64,000 bases of DNA from JANOMH01 sp031422295. GTDB lineage: Bacteria > Pseudomonadota > Alphaproteobacteria > Rhodobacterales > Rhodobacteraceae. The translations under genes were made by a program, and so were the position numbers. Location of the stretch: NCBI GenBank assembly GCA_031422295.1, contig JANOQM010000011.1, positions 37,952-101,951 on the forward strand, given 5' to 3'. Shown here piece by piece: positions 43,546 to 54,700 of this stretch (its first letter is position 1; each line of letters starts with the position of its first letter). The notes below the pieces were generated by a model that was not told the DNA's origin, ran no database searches, and worked only from the letters and a program-made list of their open reading frames with translations.

Positions 43546-43944
43546 CTAACCCAATGCGCGCAGGGTCACGACCCCGGCCCATGCCGCTGTGCCGGTCAGC
43601 AATGCCCCCCAGATAAGATCGACAGCAACCATTTGCCCGGACCAGCGCGACAGTGTCGACAGGTTGGTAAACTCGTAGGTGCCATACGCCACGGCACCCA
43701 GCACGACGCCGTTGATAAATGCCAGTGCGGGTCGCCCGGCAAGAAAGGCCGGCCATGACACCAGCCAGATCAGGCCGGCGACATAGGCGAGATAAAACAC
43801 GCCTGCCGGTACAAAGCGCATCGGGTCCAGCAACCAGTCCCCCAGATGTTTGCGGAACAACGGCTGGATCACCAGCCTGAGCATGATGGCATCAGCCACA
43901 AGGAAAATCACCGCCGTGATCGCGTAAAGTGACAGGGGCTTCAT
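43546..43944 (-). CDS. DUF2177 family membrane protein
   Basis: 132 residues from the ATG at 43944. Four transmembrane helices (about 5-25, 45-65, 72-92, 105-125) and the DUF2177 landmarks DAIMLRLVIQPLFRKHLGDWL and NGVVLGAVAYGTYEFTNLSTL. Function unknown. Ten bases separate its stop from the AI-2E-type gene start, so the two form a unit. Confidence 0.85.
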   Translation of the reverse strand: MKPLSLYAITAVIFLVADAIMLRLVIQPLFRKHLGDWLLDPMRFVPAGVFYLAYVAGLIWLVSWPAFLAGRPALAFINGVVLGAVAYGTYEFTNLSTLSRWSGQMVAVDLIWGALLTGTAAWAGVVTLRALG

Positions 43945-43986
43945 GGCATCTCCATCGGGTGGGCGCGGGCGGGCCCGTCCTGCACC

Positions 43987-44011
43987 AACACCCGGCGCAG
44001 CTTGCGGTTCC
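43987..44011 (-). promoter_or_regulatory. Candidate EcfG-type promoter (one mismatch)
   Basis: Minus strand GGAAC (44011-44007), 16-base spacer, TGTT (43990-43987), 42 bases before the DUF2177 start. Confidence 0.35.
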
Positions 44012-44042
44012 GGGACGACATGCGCAGATTGGGTATTTGAAT

Positions 44043-44077
44043 AAAAAAGCGCCGGGATGGTTCGAAACCATCCCGGC
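44043..44077 (-). terminator. Rho-independent terminator of the DUF892 gene
   Basis: Perfect 12-bp stem GCCGGGATGGTT / AACCATCCCGGC with loop CGA, followed on the minus strand by six T residues. It ends transcription coming from the ferritin-like gene. Confidence 0.8.
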
Positions 44078-44225
44078 TGTGATGTCATTATCGGGGAGAA
44101 CAGACATCAGTTTTTCCGGCACGGGGGGACAGATGAGGACTGCGCCGGCTACTTGATAAACCCGCCAGTACAATTTGGGTTCCAAGCAAACGGCATGTTT
44201 TTTCCGGCCCCGGCGTCAACAGAAG

Positions 44226-44759
44226 TCAGGCCGCAGCCGCGTTGATCCGGCCCTCGGCCAGCCCGGTCAGCATTTTGTCGGCGTCACTTTCCTGCGCAAG
44301 CACGGCCCCCAGCATATCCGCCACCTGAGGCATCTTCAGCGCGCGGGCATAAGCGACCATCGACCCATAGCGGGTGATTTCGTAATGCTCGACGGCTTGA
44401 CAGGAAAAAATGATCGCCGCATCGGCGGCAGCAGAGCCGCCGAAATCCTCAAGCAGCCCGGTCGCTTCGTCCAGAATACCGTCGATCGCATCACATTTCT
44501 CGGCCTTGGCCCGTTTGCCGATCTTTTCAAACACCTGCTCCAGCACGTCGATCTGACCAGCTGTTTCATCGCGGTGGGTCGACAGCGCTGATTTGAGCGC
44601 GGGGTCAGTGGCCGCCTTGATCATCTTGGGCAGGGATTTGTGGATCTTCTTTTCGGCGTAGAACATGTCTTTCAGGGCATGTTCGAACAGATCAGACAGT
44701 CCCATGGCACCAGTTTGGGCGACAGGCTTTGGTGCGCTTTTCATGGCAGTATCATTCAT
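44226..44759 (-). CDS. DUF892 (YciE/YciF-type) ferritin-like protein
   Basis: 177 residues from the ATG at 44759 (AAAGGAAATC upstream). GLSDLFEHALKDMFYAEKKIHKSLPKMI is the DUF892 signature; further helices carry the metal-binding His/Glu residues (HRDETAGQIDVLEQVFEKI, CQAVEHYEITRYG). The family forms a four-helix di-iron bundle, induced by stress in enterobacteria. It sits alone with its own terminator. No exact EcfG site was seen in front. Confidence 0.88.
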   Translation of the reverse strand: MNDTAMKSAPKPVAQTGAMGLSDLFEHALKDMFYAEKKIHKSLPKMIKAATDPALKSALSTHRDETAGQIDVLEQVFEKIGKRAKAEKCDAIDGILDEATGLLEDFGGSAAADAAIIFSCQAVEHYEITRYGSMVAYARALKMPQVADMLGAVLAQESDADKMLTGLAEGRINAAAA

Positions 44760-44873
44760 TTTGATTTCCTTTGATGTAGCGCGGAACCCGGCCTGTTGGC
44801 GCAGGTCCCGCTGGAAGTCCGGCAAAGTTGGCAGACAGGCCGCATTGCCGGAACGTGCGGACTGCCCCGCGGA

Positions 44874-45677
44874 TCAGCCCTCGAACGCGGGCATTGCCTC
44901 AAGCTGCTCTTTGGTCTGGGTCAGATAGACGCGGACCTCGTCGCCTGCCTCGTTGCGCAGGATGTCGATGTCAGCAAGATCGAGTGCCACCGGCTTTTCA
45001 CCCATGCCAAGGAAACCGCCGACATCAATGATGGCCTGTGATACTTGACCATCCGCAGTCAGGATCAGCGTGCTGACATTGCCGATCTCTGTATCATTGG
45101 CGTCATATACACTGGCTCCGGTCAGATTTTCTGACGTCAGATACCCGGCATCCGCAACCATGTAGCCATCGCGCATCACCGGGTCGCGCATCTGGGTGTC
45201 AGTAACAGCCGGATCGACCATCGCATCCTGGGACATTGCGGCGTCACCCAACAAGTAGTCGGGGGCAGCTTCCAGATCGGTCTGTGTGGCAGACATCACC
45301 AGAAAAAAGTCGGCGGCATCATCAGGCGTGGCGGCATCACCGACAAAACGGACCGCTTCCATACCGACCGCCACCTGCCGCTCACCTACGCCAAGAAAGC
45401 CGCCGATATCCACCAGCACGGCATCCACGCTGCCGTCACGGGACAAAATGACATCGTTTACCTCGCCGATATCGGTCCAGCCTTGCTGCATCCCATCAAA
45501 TTCATCAGCATCAATCGCGGCTTCGGAAGCGTAGATCCGCATGCCGATAAAGGCAGAGGCGCGCACATGCATTGGATCCGCTGCCGGACGGAACATGCCC
45601 GGCGCCAAGGAATCCTGAGCCAGCACCACACTGCCTATTACAGACAGAATAGCTGTTGAAAGCATTAACTTTTTCAT
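44874..45677 (-). CDS. Secreted protein with two PRC-barrel domains
   Basis: 267 residues from the ATG at 45677 (AGGAG seven bases upstream). Signal peptide about 1-21 (ILSVIGSVVLAQ). Two PRC-barrel domains: about 40-115 (DIGEVNDVILSRDGSVDAVLVDIGGFLGVGE) and about 180-250 (EIGNVSTLILTADGQVSQAIIDVGGFLGMGEKPV). Periplasmic PRC-barrel proteins are widespread in alphaproteobacteria and often stress-induced. An exact EcfG-type promoter lies 52 bases upstream. Confidence 0.9.
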   Translation of the reverse strand: MKKLMLSTAILSVIGSVVLAQDSLAPGMFRPAADPMHVRASAFIGMRIYASEAAIDADEFDGMQQGWTDIGEVNDVILSRDGSVDAVLVDIGGFLGVGERQVAVGMEAVRFVGDAATPDDAADFFLVMSATQTDLEAAPDYLLGDAAMSQDAMVDPAVTDTQMRDPVMRDGYMVADAGYLTSENLTGASVYDANDTEIGNVSTLILTADGQVSQAIIDVGGFLGMGEKPVALDLADIDILRNEAGDEVRVYLTQTKEQLEAMPAFEG

Positions 45678-45729
45678 ATTCTTCTCCTGATGTTTTTTGT
45701 CACTGCGCAGGTTTTGCGCCTGCCTGACA

Positions 45730-45754
45730 AACGCCCGCTCCCTCCACAGGTTCC
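45730..45754 (-). promoter_or_regulatory. EcfG-type promoter of the PRC-barrel gene
   Basis: Minus strand GGAAC (45754-45750), 16-base spacer, CGTT (45733-45730), 52 bases before the start codon. Exact match. Confidence 0.72.
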
Positions 45755-45830
45755 CGGATATTTCTTCTGCCACGGCGAGGTTTCGCCATGAGCCAAGTAC
45801 CGCCATACGGATGTTTGGGGCAGTTCCGTC

Positions 45831-45855
45831 GGAACCGTTCGACCCATACCGGGTT
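45831..45855 (+). promoter_or_regulatory. Candidate EcfG-type promoter (one mismatch)
   Basis: GGAAC at 45831-45835, 16-base spacer, GGTT at 45852-45855, 77 bases before the next start codon. Confidence 0.3.
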
Positions 45856-45932
45856 GTGTTTGCAAGAAGGCGATTGCGACCCGTCAGGGGTCGATGCGCC
45901 ATTCATCGCGTTACACAAAGAAGGAAAAACAG

Positions 45933-46397
45933 ATGAGCGAGGAAGAGTTCTGGAACCGCGTCAGTTCGGTCAATGCGGGCATGCTCGATGCCACCGATGG
46001 AATGCGCAGCGTCCCGATGTCACATCACCCTGACCAGGCTGCCAAGGTCCTGTGGTTCATCACTGCCCAAGGGACGGATTTGGTGGAATCCGTGACCGAC
46101 GGTCCGCGCGATGCAACCTATATCGTCTCGGACGCGGCCAAGGGTATTTATGCCGACCTGCATGGCACACTTGAGCTGTCGCAGGACAAGGCAAAGCTGG
46201 AAGAACTTTGGTCCACTGTCGCTGATGCCTGGTTCGAAGGGGGTAAGGATGACCCCGATATCCGGCTTTTGCGCCTGAACATCGACGCTGGCGAGGTTTG
46301 GATCACCCCAACCTCAGGCATCACGTTCATGTTGGGCATCGCCCGGGCACAACTGATGGGTACGTCACCCGATATGGGCAGCCATTTCACGCTATAA
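45933..46397 (+). CDS. Pyridoxamine-5'-phosphate-oxidase-fold general stress protein
   Basis: 154 residues from the ATG at 45933 (AAGGAAAAAC upstream). Split-barrel flavin-binding fold of the general stress protein 26 type: FWNRVSSVNAGMLDATDGMRSVPMSHHP, LWFITAQGTDLVESVTDG, then ELWSTVADAWFEGGKDDPDI and RLNIDAGEVWITP. Members bind FMN or F420 and protect against acid, salt or oxidants. First of three plus-strand small genes with short gaps. Confidence 0.88.
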   Translation: MSEEEFWNRVSSVNAGMLDATDGMRSVPMSHHPDQAAKVLWFITAQGTDLVESVTDGPRDATYIVSDAAKGIYADLHGTLELSQDKAKLEELWSTVADAWFEGGKDDPDIRLLRLNIDAGEVWITPTSGITFMLGIARAQLMGTSPDMGSHFTL

Positions 46398-46417
46398 CTG
46401 AATGAAAGAAGGCACAA

Positions 46418-46669
46418 ATGTACATCCTCTGGACAGTCCTGATCGGTCTTATCGCCGGGATTATCGCCAAGTTTCTGGTGCCCGGTGACAGAGAGCCGTC
46501 AGGCTTTATTCTGACAGCCCTGTTGGGAGTGGTAGGCGCGTTTCTGGCCTCTTGGCTGGGCAGGTCGTTGAACCTTTACGGTCCGGGCGAAGGTGCCGGG
46601 TTGATTGGGGCTGTGATTGGCGCGGTCATCATTCTTGTGGGCTGGGGGGCTATGACCCGCCCCCGGTAA
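46418..46669 (+). CDS. GlsB/YeaQ/YmgE-family membrane protein
   Basis: 83 residues with three glycine-rich transmembrane helices (about 3-20, 30-47, 58-76); LIAGIIAKFLVPGDREPSG is the family signature. Stress-associated membrane proteins of unknown activity (transglycosylase-associated protein by old name). 20 bp behind the general stress protein gene. Confidence 0.9.
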   Translation: MYILWTVLIGLIAGIIAKFLVPGDREPSGFILTALLGVVGAFLASWLGRSLNLYGPGEGAGLIGAVIGAVIILVGWGAMTRPR

Positions 46670-46731
46670 TCTGCCTATGGGGGCGGCAACCCTATCTTGC
46701 CGATGTGTAACACTCTGAAAGGAATATCGAA

Positions 46732-47223
46732 ATGTCAAATCGCATGCCGTCCCTCCTTGCCCTGTTGGGCCTTGCGGCTGCCGCAGGCTATCAGAACCGC
46801 GACAAACTGCGGGACATGCTGGACCGCGATGTAGCGCCCGCCGAGGACCGCACTTCAGGATACCGACAGTCTGACTTGGACGGGCAGCCGCGCCGGACCG
46901 GGGCAGGGCTGGCGACCACCCTGCAGTCCGGTTTGTCTGAACTGGTCGAACGGTTCACTCAAAGTGGTGATGACGCCACAGCCCGGTCATGGGTCGGAAC
47001 CGGGCAGAATCTGGCCATAACTCCGGATCAGTTGCGCAGCGTACTGGGTGACGGCGTAATCGGGGAACTGGCGGATAAGACCGGACTGACACAAATCGAC
47101 TTGCTGTCCCGGCTGGCGCAGGCCCTGCCTGACACGGTCGATCAGTTGACACCGGACGGGATTATGAAGGCGCCCGATCGCCCGGTTCAAATGGACGAAC
47201 CAAAGTTGCGGACGGCCTTCTGA
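46732..47223 (+). CDS. YidB (DUF937) family protein
   Basis: 163 residues. PSLLALLGLAAAAGYQNRD at the start, then the YidB core: SWVGTGQNLAITPDQLRSVLG, IGELADKTGLTQIDLLSRLAQALPDTVDQLTPDG. YidB proteins are small helical cytoplasmic proteins with unknown function. GAAAGGAATATCGAA precedes the ATG. Confidence 0.87.
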   Translation: MSNRMPSLLALLGLAAAAGYQNRDKLRDMLDRDVAPAEDRTSGYRQSDLDGQPRRTGAGLATTLQSGLSELVERFTQSGDDATARSWVGTGQNLAITPDQLRSVLGDGVIGELADKTGLTQIDLLSRLAQALPDTVDQLTPDGIMKAPDRPVQMDEPKLRTAF

Positions 47224-47293
47224 ACTTTACGCCGCATTGCAGCATTGACATCGAGGCCAGCGTGAAATAACCATCTACTTGGATGTTCTATGG

Positions 47294-47728
47294 ATGCTGA
47301 TCCCAATGCCTTCGCTGCCAAAAACCACTGCTGACTACCGCGCTAATGACAGTGAAAAAGTCACGATCAATCTGGGCCATATCGAGGCCGGGCAAATCGA
47401 ATTGCTCGTGCTTGAAGGGTTCTATTCCAACCGCTCGGATTTTATCCGTACGGCCATCCGTAATCAGCTTGATCGGCAATCCACGGTCATGGATCAGGCT
47501 ATTGCCCGGCGTCGTGTCGTGCTGGGCTTGCACCGCTTTGGCCATGCCGAACTCACATCCGTGATCACGGCGGGGGGCATGCTGGATATCCGCGTGCTGG
47601 GCCTTGCCGTGATCGAACCTGACGTCACGCCAGACCTCGCCCGCGCCAGCATTCATTCCATTACCGTACTTGGTGCGTTTCAGGCCAGTGCCGCCGTCAA
47701 GGCAGCACTGGCCGACCGGATGTCTTGA
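47294..47728 (+). CDS. CopG/ribbon-helix-helix transcriptional regulator
   Basis: 144 residues from the ATG at 47294; an ATG at 47306 is equally possible and a TTG at 47279 less so. The ribbon-helix-helix motif is DSEKVTINLGHIEAGQIELL then YSNRSDFIRTAIRNQLDRQS (about 22-65). The C-terminal 80 residues form a second domain that repeats through FGHAELTSVITAGGMLDIRVLGLAVI, seen in alphaproteobacterial RHH regulators. Probably controls itself or the esterase gene 25 bp downstream. Confidence 0.82.
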   Translation: MLIPMPSLPKTTADYRANDSEKVTINLGHIEAGQIELLVLEGFYSNRSDFIRTAIRNQLDRQSTVMDQAIARRRVVLGLHRFGHAELTSVITAGGMLDIRVLGLAVIEPDVTPDLARASIHSITVLGAFQASAAVKAALADRMS

Positions 47729-47753
47729 CCCTTTTCCAAACAGAAAGCAGCAA

Positions 47754-48794
47754 ATGCCCCCCCGATCCCTGACCTCTGGTATGGCGCAAGCCACCGCCCT
47801 GACCCGCTCCGGTAAACTGACCGACGCCACCGCGCATATTCAGCGGTTGCTTGGCGGTTCTTTGCCCGACATTGCAGTACCCAAGTCCCGTAAAACACTG
47901 GCCGAATCCCTGCGCCAGATTGCCCGGGGCGGGATGCCGGATGTGCACAGACCGCCCGCCCCCGAAAGCGACGCCCGCTTTACGGCCCATACCTATAGCG
48001 GGCCCGAGGGCGCGCGCGACTACATGCTGTATATCCCTTCGGTTCCCACATCTGAACCGATGCCCGTGATCGTCATGCTGCATGGTTGCACACAATCACC
48101 ACAAGACTTTGCCGCAGGCACCGGCATGAACGCGCTGGCCGAAACAGGGGGGTTTATCGTGGTCTATCCGGCGCAGGCCAGCGGGGCCAATGCGAACAAG
48201 TGCTGGAACTGGTTCCGCCCCGGCGATCAAGGCCGGGGGACGGGCGAACCAGCCTTGATAGCCGCCATCACGAACAGGGTCGTGGCGACTCAATCCGCCG
48301 ACACCAGCCGTGTCTACGTCGCGGGCCTTTCCGCTGGCGGGGCCGCGGCGGTGGTCGTTGCACAGGCCTATCCCGACCTGTTCGCCGCAGTTGGCGTGCA
48401 TTCCGGCCTTGCCGCGGGTTCGGCCAATAATGTCGGTTCCGCCTTTGCCGCGATGCGCAGCGGCGCCGCAGGCTGGCCGGTGAAACACCGGCTGCCGACA
48501 ATCGTGTTCCACGGCACTGCCGATACGACGGTTGCCATGTCCAACGCGCAGGCTGTGGCCAAACAGGGCCTGACGGGCCAGCATGTTGTCACCAAAGGAA
48601 AATCCGCCAAGGGCCGCAGCTATACCCGCGCTACCCTGACCACAGGGGAGCGGACAATGGGAGAGGTTTGGCTGATCGATGGTGCCGGCCATGCCTGGGC
48701 AGGAGGGTCGACGGCGGGCAGCTATACAGATCCCAAAGGCCCCGATGCCTCGGCCGAAATGGTCCGGTTTTTCGCGCAGCACAAGCTGGCTTGA
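47754..48794 (+). CDS. PHB depolymerase-family esterase (LpqC-like)
   Basis: 346 residues from the ATG at 47754 (AGAAAGCAGCAA upstream). Alpha/beta hydrolase with the triad Ser193 in AGLSAGG, Asp258 in HGTADTTV and His314 in GAGHAWAGG. MLHGCTQSPQDFAAGTGMN is the oxyanion-hole region of the PHB-depolymerase/feruloyl-esterase family. There is no signal peptide, so it is intracellular, where a polyhydroxybutyrate or ester substrate is possible. Its stop abuts the stop of the convergent ndvB gene (TGATCA). Confidence 0.88.
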   Translation: MPPRSLTSGMAQATALTRSGKLTDATAHIQRLLGGSLPDIAVPKSRKTLAESLRQIARGGMPDVHRPPAPESDARFTAHTYSGPEGARDYMLYIPSVPTSEPMPVIVMLHGCTQSPQDFAAGTGMNALAETGGFIVVYPAQASGANANKCWNWFRPGDQGRGTGEPALIAAITNRVVATQSADTSRVYVAGLSAGGAAAVVVAQAYPDLFAAVGVHSGLAAGSANNVGSAFAAMRSGAAGWPVKHRLPTIVFHGTADTTVAMSNAQAVAKQGLTGQHVVTKGKSAKGRSYTRATLTTGERTMGEVWLIDGAGHAWAGGSTAGSYTDPKGPDASAEMVRFFAQHKLA

Positions 48795-51700
48795 TCAACC
48801 GGACCTTGGCCCAAGGATCAGCCGCAAAGCCACGTCCTTGCCTTGAAGACGTAATGCAAAGGCCCCACCGTCATGCGGCACAGTCAGCCCACCCACCTCG
48901 ACCCGCGCGATCCCGTGGCCAGAGGCTGCAGCGTTATCAACTATAATGTGTACCGTCGTACCGTCATGCCGCACTGTCGCCGAAACCTCCGGCCAGTCGG
49001 CAGGGATACAGGGGTTCAGGTGCAGCACATCGCCCTCTCGGCTCAGCCCCAGGATACCCTCGATCCCGGCCCGGTACATCCAGCCCGCCGAACCCGTGTA
49101 CCAAGACCATCCAGCCCGCCCGGCATGCGGAGCGGTGGAATAAACATCAGCGGAAATGACATAGGGTTCGGCCTTGTAACGTGCGGCCTCTGCCGCCGTC
49201 CGTGAATGATTGATCGGGTTCAGAAGCGCAAACAGCCCGGCTGCCTTGTCCCCCAGCCCCAGACGAGCCAGGGCCATGACGGCCCACATCGCCGCATGGC
49301 TGTACTGTCCGCCATTTTCGCGCAGGCCGGGCGGGTAGCCCTTGATATAGCCGGGGTCGAGTGGGGTGCGGTCAAAGGGCGGGGTGAACAGCAGCGCGAT
49401 GCCCGAAGCAGAACCGGGATCGGGCCGGAGCAGATGAGTTTCCACCGATGCCATGGCCTGCTTTGCCCGTGCGGGATCTGCCGCCCCCGATAGCACGGCC
49501 CACGATTGCGCGATACTGTCGATCCGGCATTCTTCGGACGTGGCAGACCCCAACAGCGACCCGTCATCAAAGGTGCCGCGCCGGTACCACTCGCCATCCC
49601 AGCCCTCAGCCTCGATCGCCAGCCGCACGCTGTCCGCATGCGCCCGCCACCGCGCCGCCCGGCCCGGATCGCGCCCGTCCGCCAGCGGGGCCAACATGCC
49701 GATCGTGGTGATCAAAAGCCAGCCGAGCCAGACGCTTGTGCCCTTGTCGCCCTCGCCCACCCGGTTCATCCCGTCGTTCCAGTCGCCGGTGCCGATCAGC
49801 GGCATGCCGTTTGCGCCGGTCAGGGCGATGGCCTGATCTATGCCCCGGGCGCAATGCTCGAACAAACTGGCCGTTTCGTCCGCCACACCCGGCTGAAAGA
49901 ACTCGTCATGCGCGCCCGGCGGCAGGTGCGGGCCGGCCAGAAACGGCACCAATTCGTCCAGAATGCCCACATCGCCGCTGACCGCCACATACCGCGCCAC
50001 GCCATAACCCAGCCAGACCCGATCATCCGATATCCGCGTCCGCACCCCCTGCCCGGAATGCGGCAGCCACCAGTGCTGCACATCGCCTTCGACAAATTGC
50101 CGCCCTGCGGCGCGCAACAAATGTTCCCGCGTCATGTCAGGGCGGCTGAAGGTCAACGCCATGCCGTCCTGCAACTGGTCGCGAAAGCCGTAGGCCCCGC
50201 TGGCTTGATAAAACCCGGCCCGCGCCCAGATCCGGCAGGCAACGGTCTGATAAAGCAGCCAGCCGTTCAGCAGGATGTCCATCGCCCGATCCGGCGTTTT
50301 CACCTGCACAGCACCCAGCAGGTCGTCCCAATGATTGCTGACATCGGTCTGCAAGGCGTCCAGATCGGTGGATCGGTAACAAATGATCAAATCGCGCGCC
50401 TCCTCGATGGTCGCCCCCTGCCCGATCAGAACGCGTATTTCGACAGTCTGGCCGGGGGCCAAAGTGACTAGGCTTTGCTGTGCGGCACAGGGGTCGATCC
50501 CCGCACCCACCCGCCCCGACAGCGGTTGGCCGCGCAAGCCCTTCGGGTCGGCCATGCTGCCACCCGCGCCCAGAACCTCGGCGCGGTCACAGGTGAACCC
50601 GTTGACTTGTTGGCCGATATCGGTGAACGCCACCCGACCCGGAAACGCGATGCCATAGGGATTGCGGGCCATCAGCGCCCCGGTCACCTGGTCGACTTCG
50701 GTCGTCACGGTAGTCGCTGTGGCGCTGCGCGACGTGCCTAGCACCCATTCGGCATAGGTGGTCAGGGACAAGCGGCGCACCCGGTCGGTCTGGTTGTGAA
50801 GGGTTAGCCGGGTGATGCGCACCGGGTCGTTCAGCGGCACGGTCTGGACCATGTTTGATGCAATGCCATAGGCAGCATGCTCAAACCGGCTGTAGCCGAA
50901 CCCATGGCGCGCGGTGTAACTGCCCTTGCCCCGGATCGGCAGGGCAGTGGGCGTCCACAGCGCACCACTGTCCAGATCGCGCAGATAGATCGCATCGCCT
51001 GGGGCATCGGTAACTGGGTCATTGGACCACGGCGTCAACTGGTTCTCGCGGCTGTTTTCGGCCCAGACCGGCCCGCTGCCTTCGGCTGAGGTGATGAACC
51101 CAAACCCCGCGTTAGCGATGACGTTGATCCAGGGGGCGGGCGTTGTAGCACCGTCTTGCAGGATGGTCACATATTCCCGGCCACCCAGATCAAAGCCGCC
51201 GGTCCCATTGAAAAACTCCAATTCGGGGGCAGCTTGGGGCGGGGTCGCATCCGGCACCGGAAGCGCTGTGTGCGGCAGGACAGCCGGAACATAGGCCGCC
51301 ATCGCAGCCAATTGCTGGCCGATATCCCCGCGGCTGGCCACCAGAACCACCCTCGCTACCGACAAAAGCAGCCCCCGCGCAGCTGCTGTGATCAGGTCGC
51401 TGCGCAGCGCATGCACTGCTCCCTGCGCTTCACCAAAACTTCGGGGACGGGCCTGCGCCGTGCGCACCGCCGCCTCAACCCCGATCTGCAAGTCCTGCAC
51501 ATAGGATGATGACCGTTCATTCAGCACCACCAAATCGACCGCCATCTGCCGCGCCCGCCAGTATTCATGGGCGGCGAGTACTTGGCGGACCTGCCCCACA
51601 TCGCCCGCATCATCGATCAGCATCAGCACAATCGGCAGGTCGCCCGAAATGCCAAAGGGCCACAGCCCAGATTGTGGCCCGGCCCCCGCAATGATCCGCC

Positions 51701-54700
51701 CCGATCCGGGCCGGAGGCGGGGGTCGGCACGTAGGATCATGCCGCCCAGCGTCTGAAAATCCGCGGCCTCTGTGTTCGTAATCCCAAGGTGCCGCAGTTG
51801 CACCTGTGCCTGGGTCCAGGCCAGCGTGCTGGCACGGGCAAAGGCGGAAGGATCGCGGTGCCGGTCTACAAGTTCTAGCAGCGCGGCGGGGGTTTCGGCC
51901 ACCATGGTCCAAAATGTGACCCGCGCCATGCCACCGGGGGGGACACTGACCCGGCGGCGGATCGCAAAGATCGGGTCCAGCACGGTGCCCGTGGTCCCGC
52001 TCAGGGCATCAACGGCCATCGCTGGATGCCCCAGATCGCGCCCGCGACCGATGAACCGCGCCCGGTCAGTTTCGTGCTGCATCGGCGCGGTCTCGGTGCC
52101 CTCGACCACAGCGATATGTGCGGCCCAAACCTCGGGCTCATGCGGCGTGCGACGGCGGCGGGTGGCGATCAGGACCCCCAGTTCGGGAAGATAGTCGGTC
52201 ACGACAAACATCTTTGAAAACGCCGGATGCGCCAGATCGGCGGCCTGCGCTGCAAGGGCAAGCTCGACATATGATGTCAGGTCAACCTCCCGCGCGTGGA
52301 GCCCTGTATTGGTCAGCGTCACCCGCCGCGCTTCGGCATCATCCTCGGCCGAAACCACGACTTCGGTCGTTGTGGCCAGCGTCCGCGCCCGGCAAGTGAA
52401 CGCCGCGTGATGTTCGCAGAACACTGCGGAATGCTGGTCCGGCAGGTTCCTTGTGGGTTGCACACCCGCTGACCAGCCCTCGCCCGAAACCACGTTGCGC
52501 AGATAGATGAACGACCCCAGCGCATCCAAGGTCGGGTCAGACCGCCAGCGGGTGATCGCCATGTCGCGCCATCGGCTGTAGCCCGCACCTGTGGGGGTCA
52601 ACATCACGCCGTAACGGCCGTTGGACAGCAGATGTGCGGTGGGTGGTTCAGTGGCCGGAGAATCAAAACGGCGGACCTTTGGCGCATCGGTAGGGTCGAT
52701 GGCGCTGACCGTCACCTCCTCGGCCCTTGGGCGGGCGGTCGCGATATCGCGGGGCACACGCTCCTGCAACAGCAAGTCTACTGCTTGCACCATCGGGATG
52801 GCGTGGAACCGGGCGCGCAACAGGCCTTCCTGCACCACATTAGCGATGGCGGTGATGGTCATGCCTTGATGATGTGCCATGAAACTGCGGATGATGACCA
52901 GCGGCGCGCCCTCGGGCAAACGGTCGGCCGTAAAATCAACGGCCTCGTAAAATCCATATTGCCCTTCGGCCCCGATCCCGGCCAACAACGCATAGTTGGC
53001 GACCGCCCCGACCGGATCGACCATCGCCGCCAGCCCGGTGGCATAGGGCGCGATGACGCGGTTCTGACCGAGCCCGCGTTTGAGGCCCAGCCCCGGGATG
53101 CCAAAGTTCGAATACTGATAGGTCATCTCCAGGTCGCGGGCGTTATAGGCAGATTCGGATATGCCCCAAGGAATGCCCAATGCCCGGCCATAGGCCTGCT
53201 GTCTGGCAACGATCAGCGCTGTCGTCTGTGCCAGCACAGATCCGGCAGGGGCGCGCATCACCAGCGACGGCATCAGATATTCGAACATCGAGCCGGACCA
53301 TGAAATCAACGCAGCCCCCGCGCCCAACGGTGTTACGGCACGGCCCAACCGGAACCAGTGTTTGGTTTTCACATCCTCTTTGGCGATAGCGAACAGACTG
53401 GCCAATCGCGCCTCAGACGCCAGCAGGTCATAACAGCTGGGGTCCAGCGTGTTGGTCGAGACCGAAAAGCCGATGGACAGAAGTTCCTTTTCAGGGTCGA
53501 GGAGGAAGGCGAAATCCATATCCATCGCAAAGCGGTCTGCTGTGGTCGCAGTGGCGTTCAGGCGGACCACGCGGTCATGCGCCGCAGTGTCGGTCACGCG
53601 CTGCAGCAGCGCACCTGTCCAGAACCCGACCTCGGACCCGATCCCTGCCAGCGCAAGCCCGGCGCGGTGCAGGGCAGTGGTCAGTGCAGGCAAGGCGGCC
53701 ACGTCGCCGTTGTCCAGCGCGACCAGCAGCCGGTCCAGTGCGGACAGACAGTCCGCCGGTTCGCCCTTGGCCGCCATCACCGCAATCCGCGCAAGCGCGG
53801 CCGTATCGCGCAAACCCGCCAGCACCTGCGGATCGGTGTCCCGCGCTGCCGCCCAGTCCCGGCAGGTTTGCGCAACAGCCAGCAGATGCCCAGCCAGATT
53901 GCCACTATCGACGGATGAGACATAAGCCGGGTCCAGAATGCGCAGGTCAGTCGTGTCATACCAGTTATAGAAATGCCCGCGAAAGCGGGGCATCTGGCCC
54001 ATACGCTCCAGCGTCTGTTCCAGCCGTTGCAGCGCGTCGCCTTCGGATATCCAGCCCATGTCGCGGGCGGCAACGGTGGACAGCAGATAAAGCCCGATAT
54101 TGGTGGGCGAGGTGCGATGCGCCACGGTCGGCCGGGGGATTTCCTGAAAGTTATCGGGGGGCAGCCAGTTGTCACCCGCGGTCACGAATGTCTCAAAAAA
54201 CCGCCACGTGCGGCGCGCGATCAGGCGCAGGGTTTGGCTGTCACCGGCCGACAAATCGGCAGCACGTTGTGGCCGCTGCGGGCGGCTGATCTGGTGGGCG
54301 ACAAACGGGGCCAATGCCCACAGAGCCGCGAAAGGCACCAGCAACGGCCAGACCGCCGGGTTGATCCACAACGCCACGGCCACCGCCGCAATCCCCAGCC
54401 CGACGCCGCCTGCCATGGTGCGGTAATGCCCCGGCACCCCGGGCCGCTTGCCCGCCACCGCCTGCGCCGCCGTCATCCATTCGAGCAGATGCCGCTTTGA
54501 AATCCGCAGCCGGTAAAGCGTGCGCACAATCGCATCGCCCATCAACCACGCTTGGTCAGCCAGAAACAGAATACCCAGCCCCACCTGCGCCAAGGCTGTC
54601 AGCGCATCCCATCCCAGGGCCGCAAAATGTGCCTTAAGGCTGAGGCCGGTGCGCTTTGGCACCACCGCATGCGGCAGGCCGAGCAGGCGCGGCAGGGCGA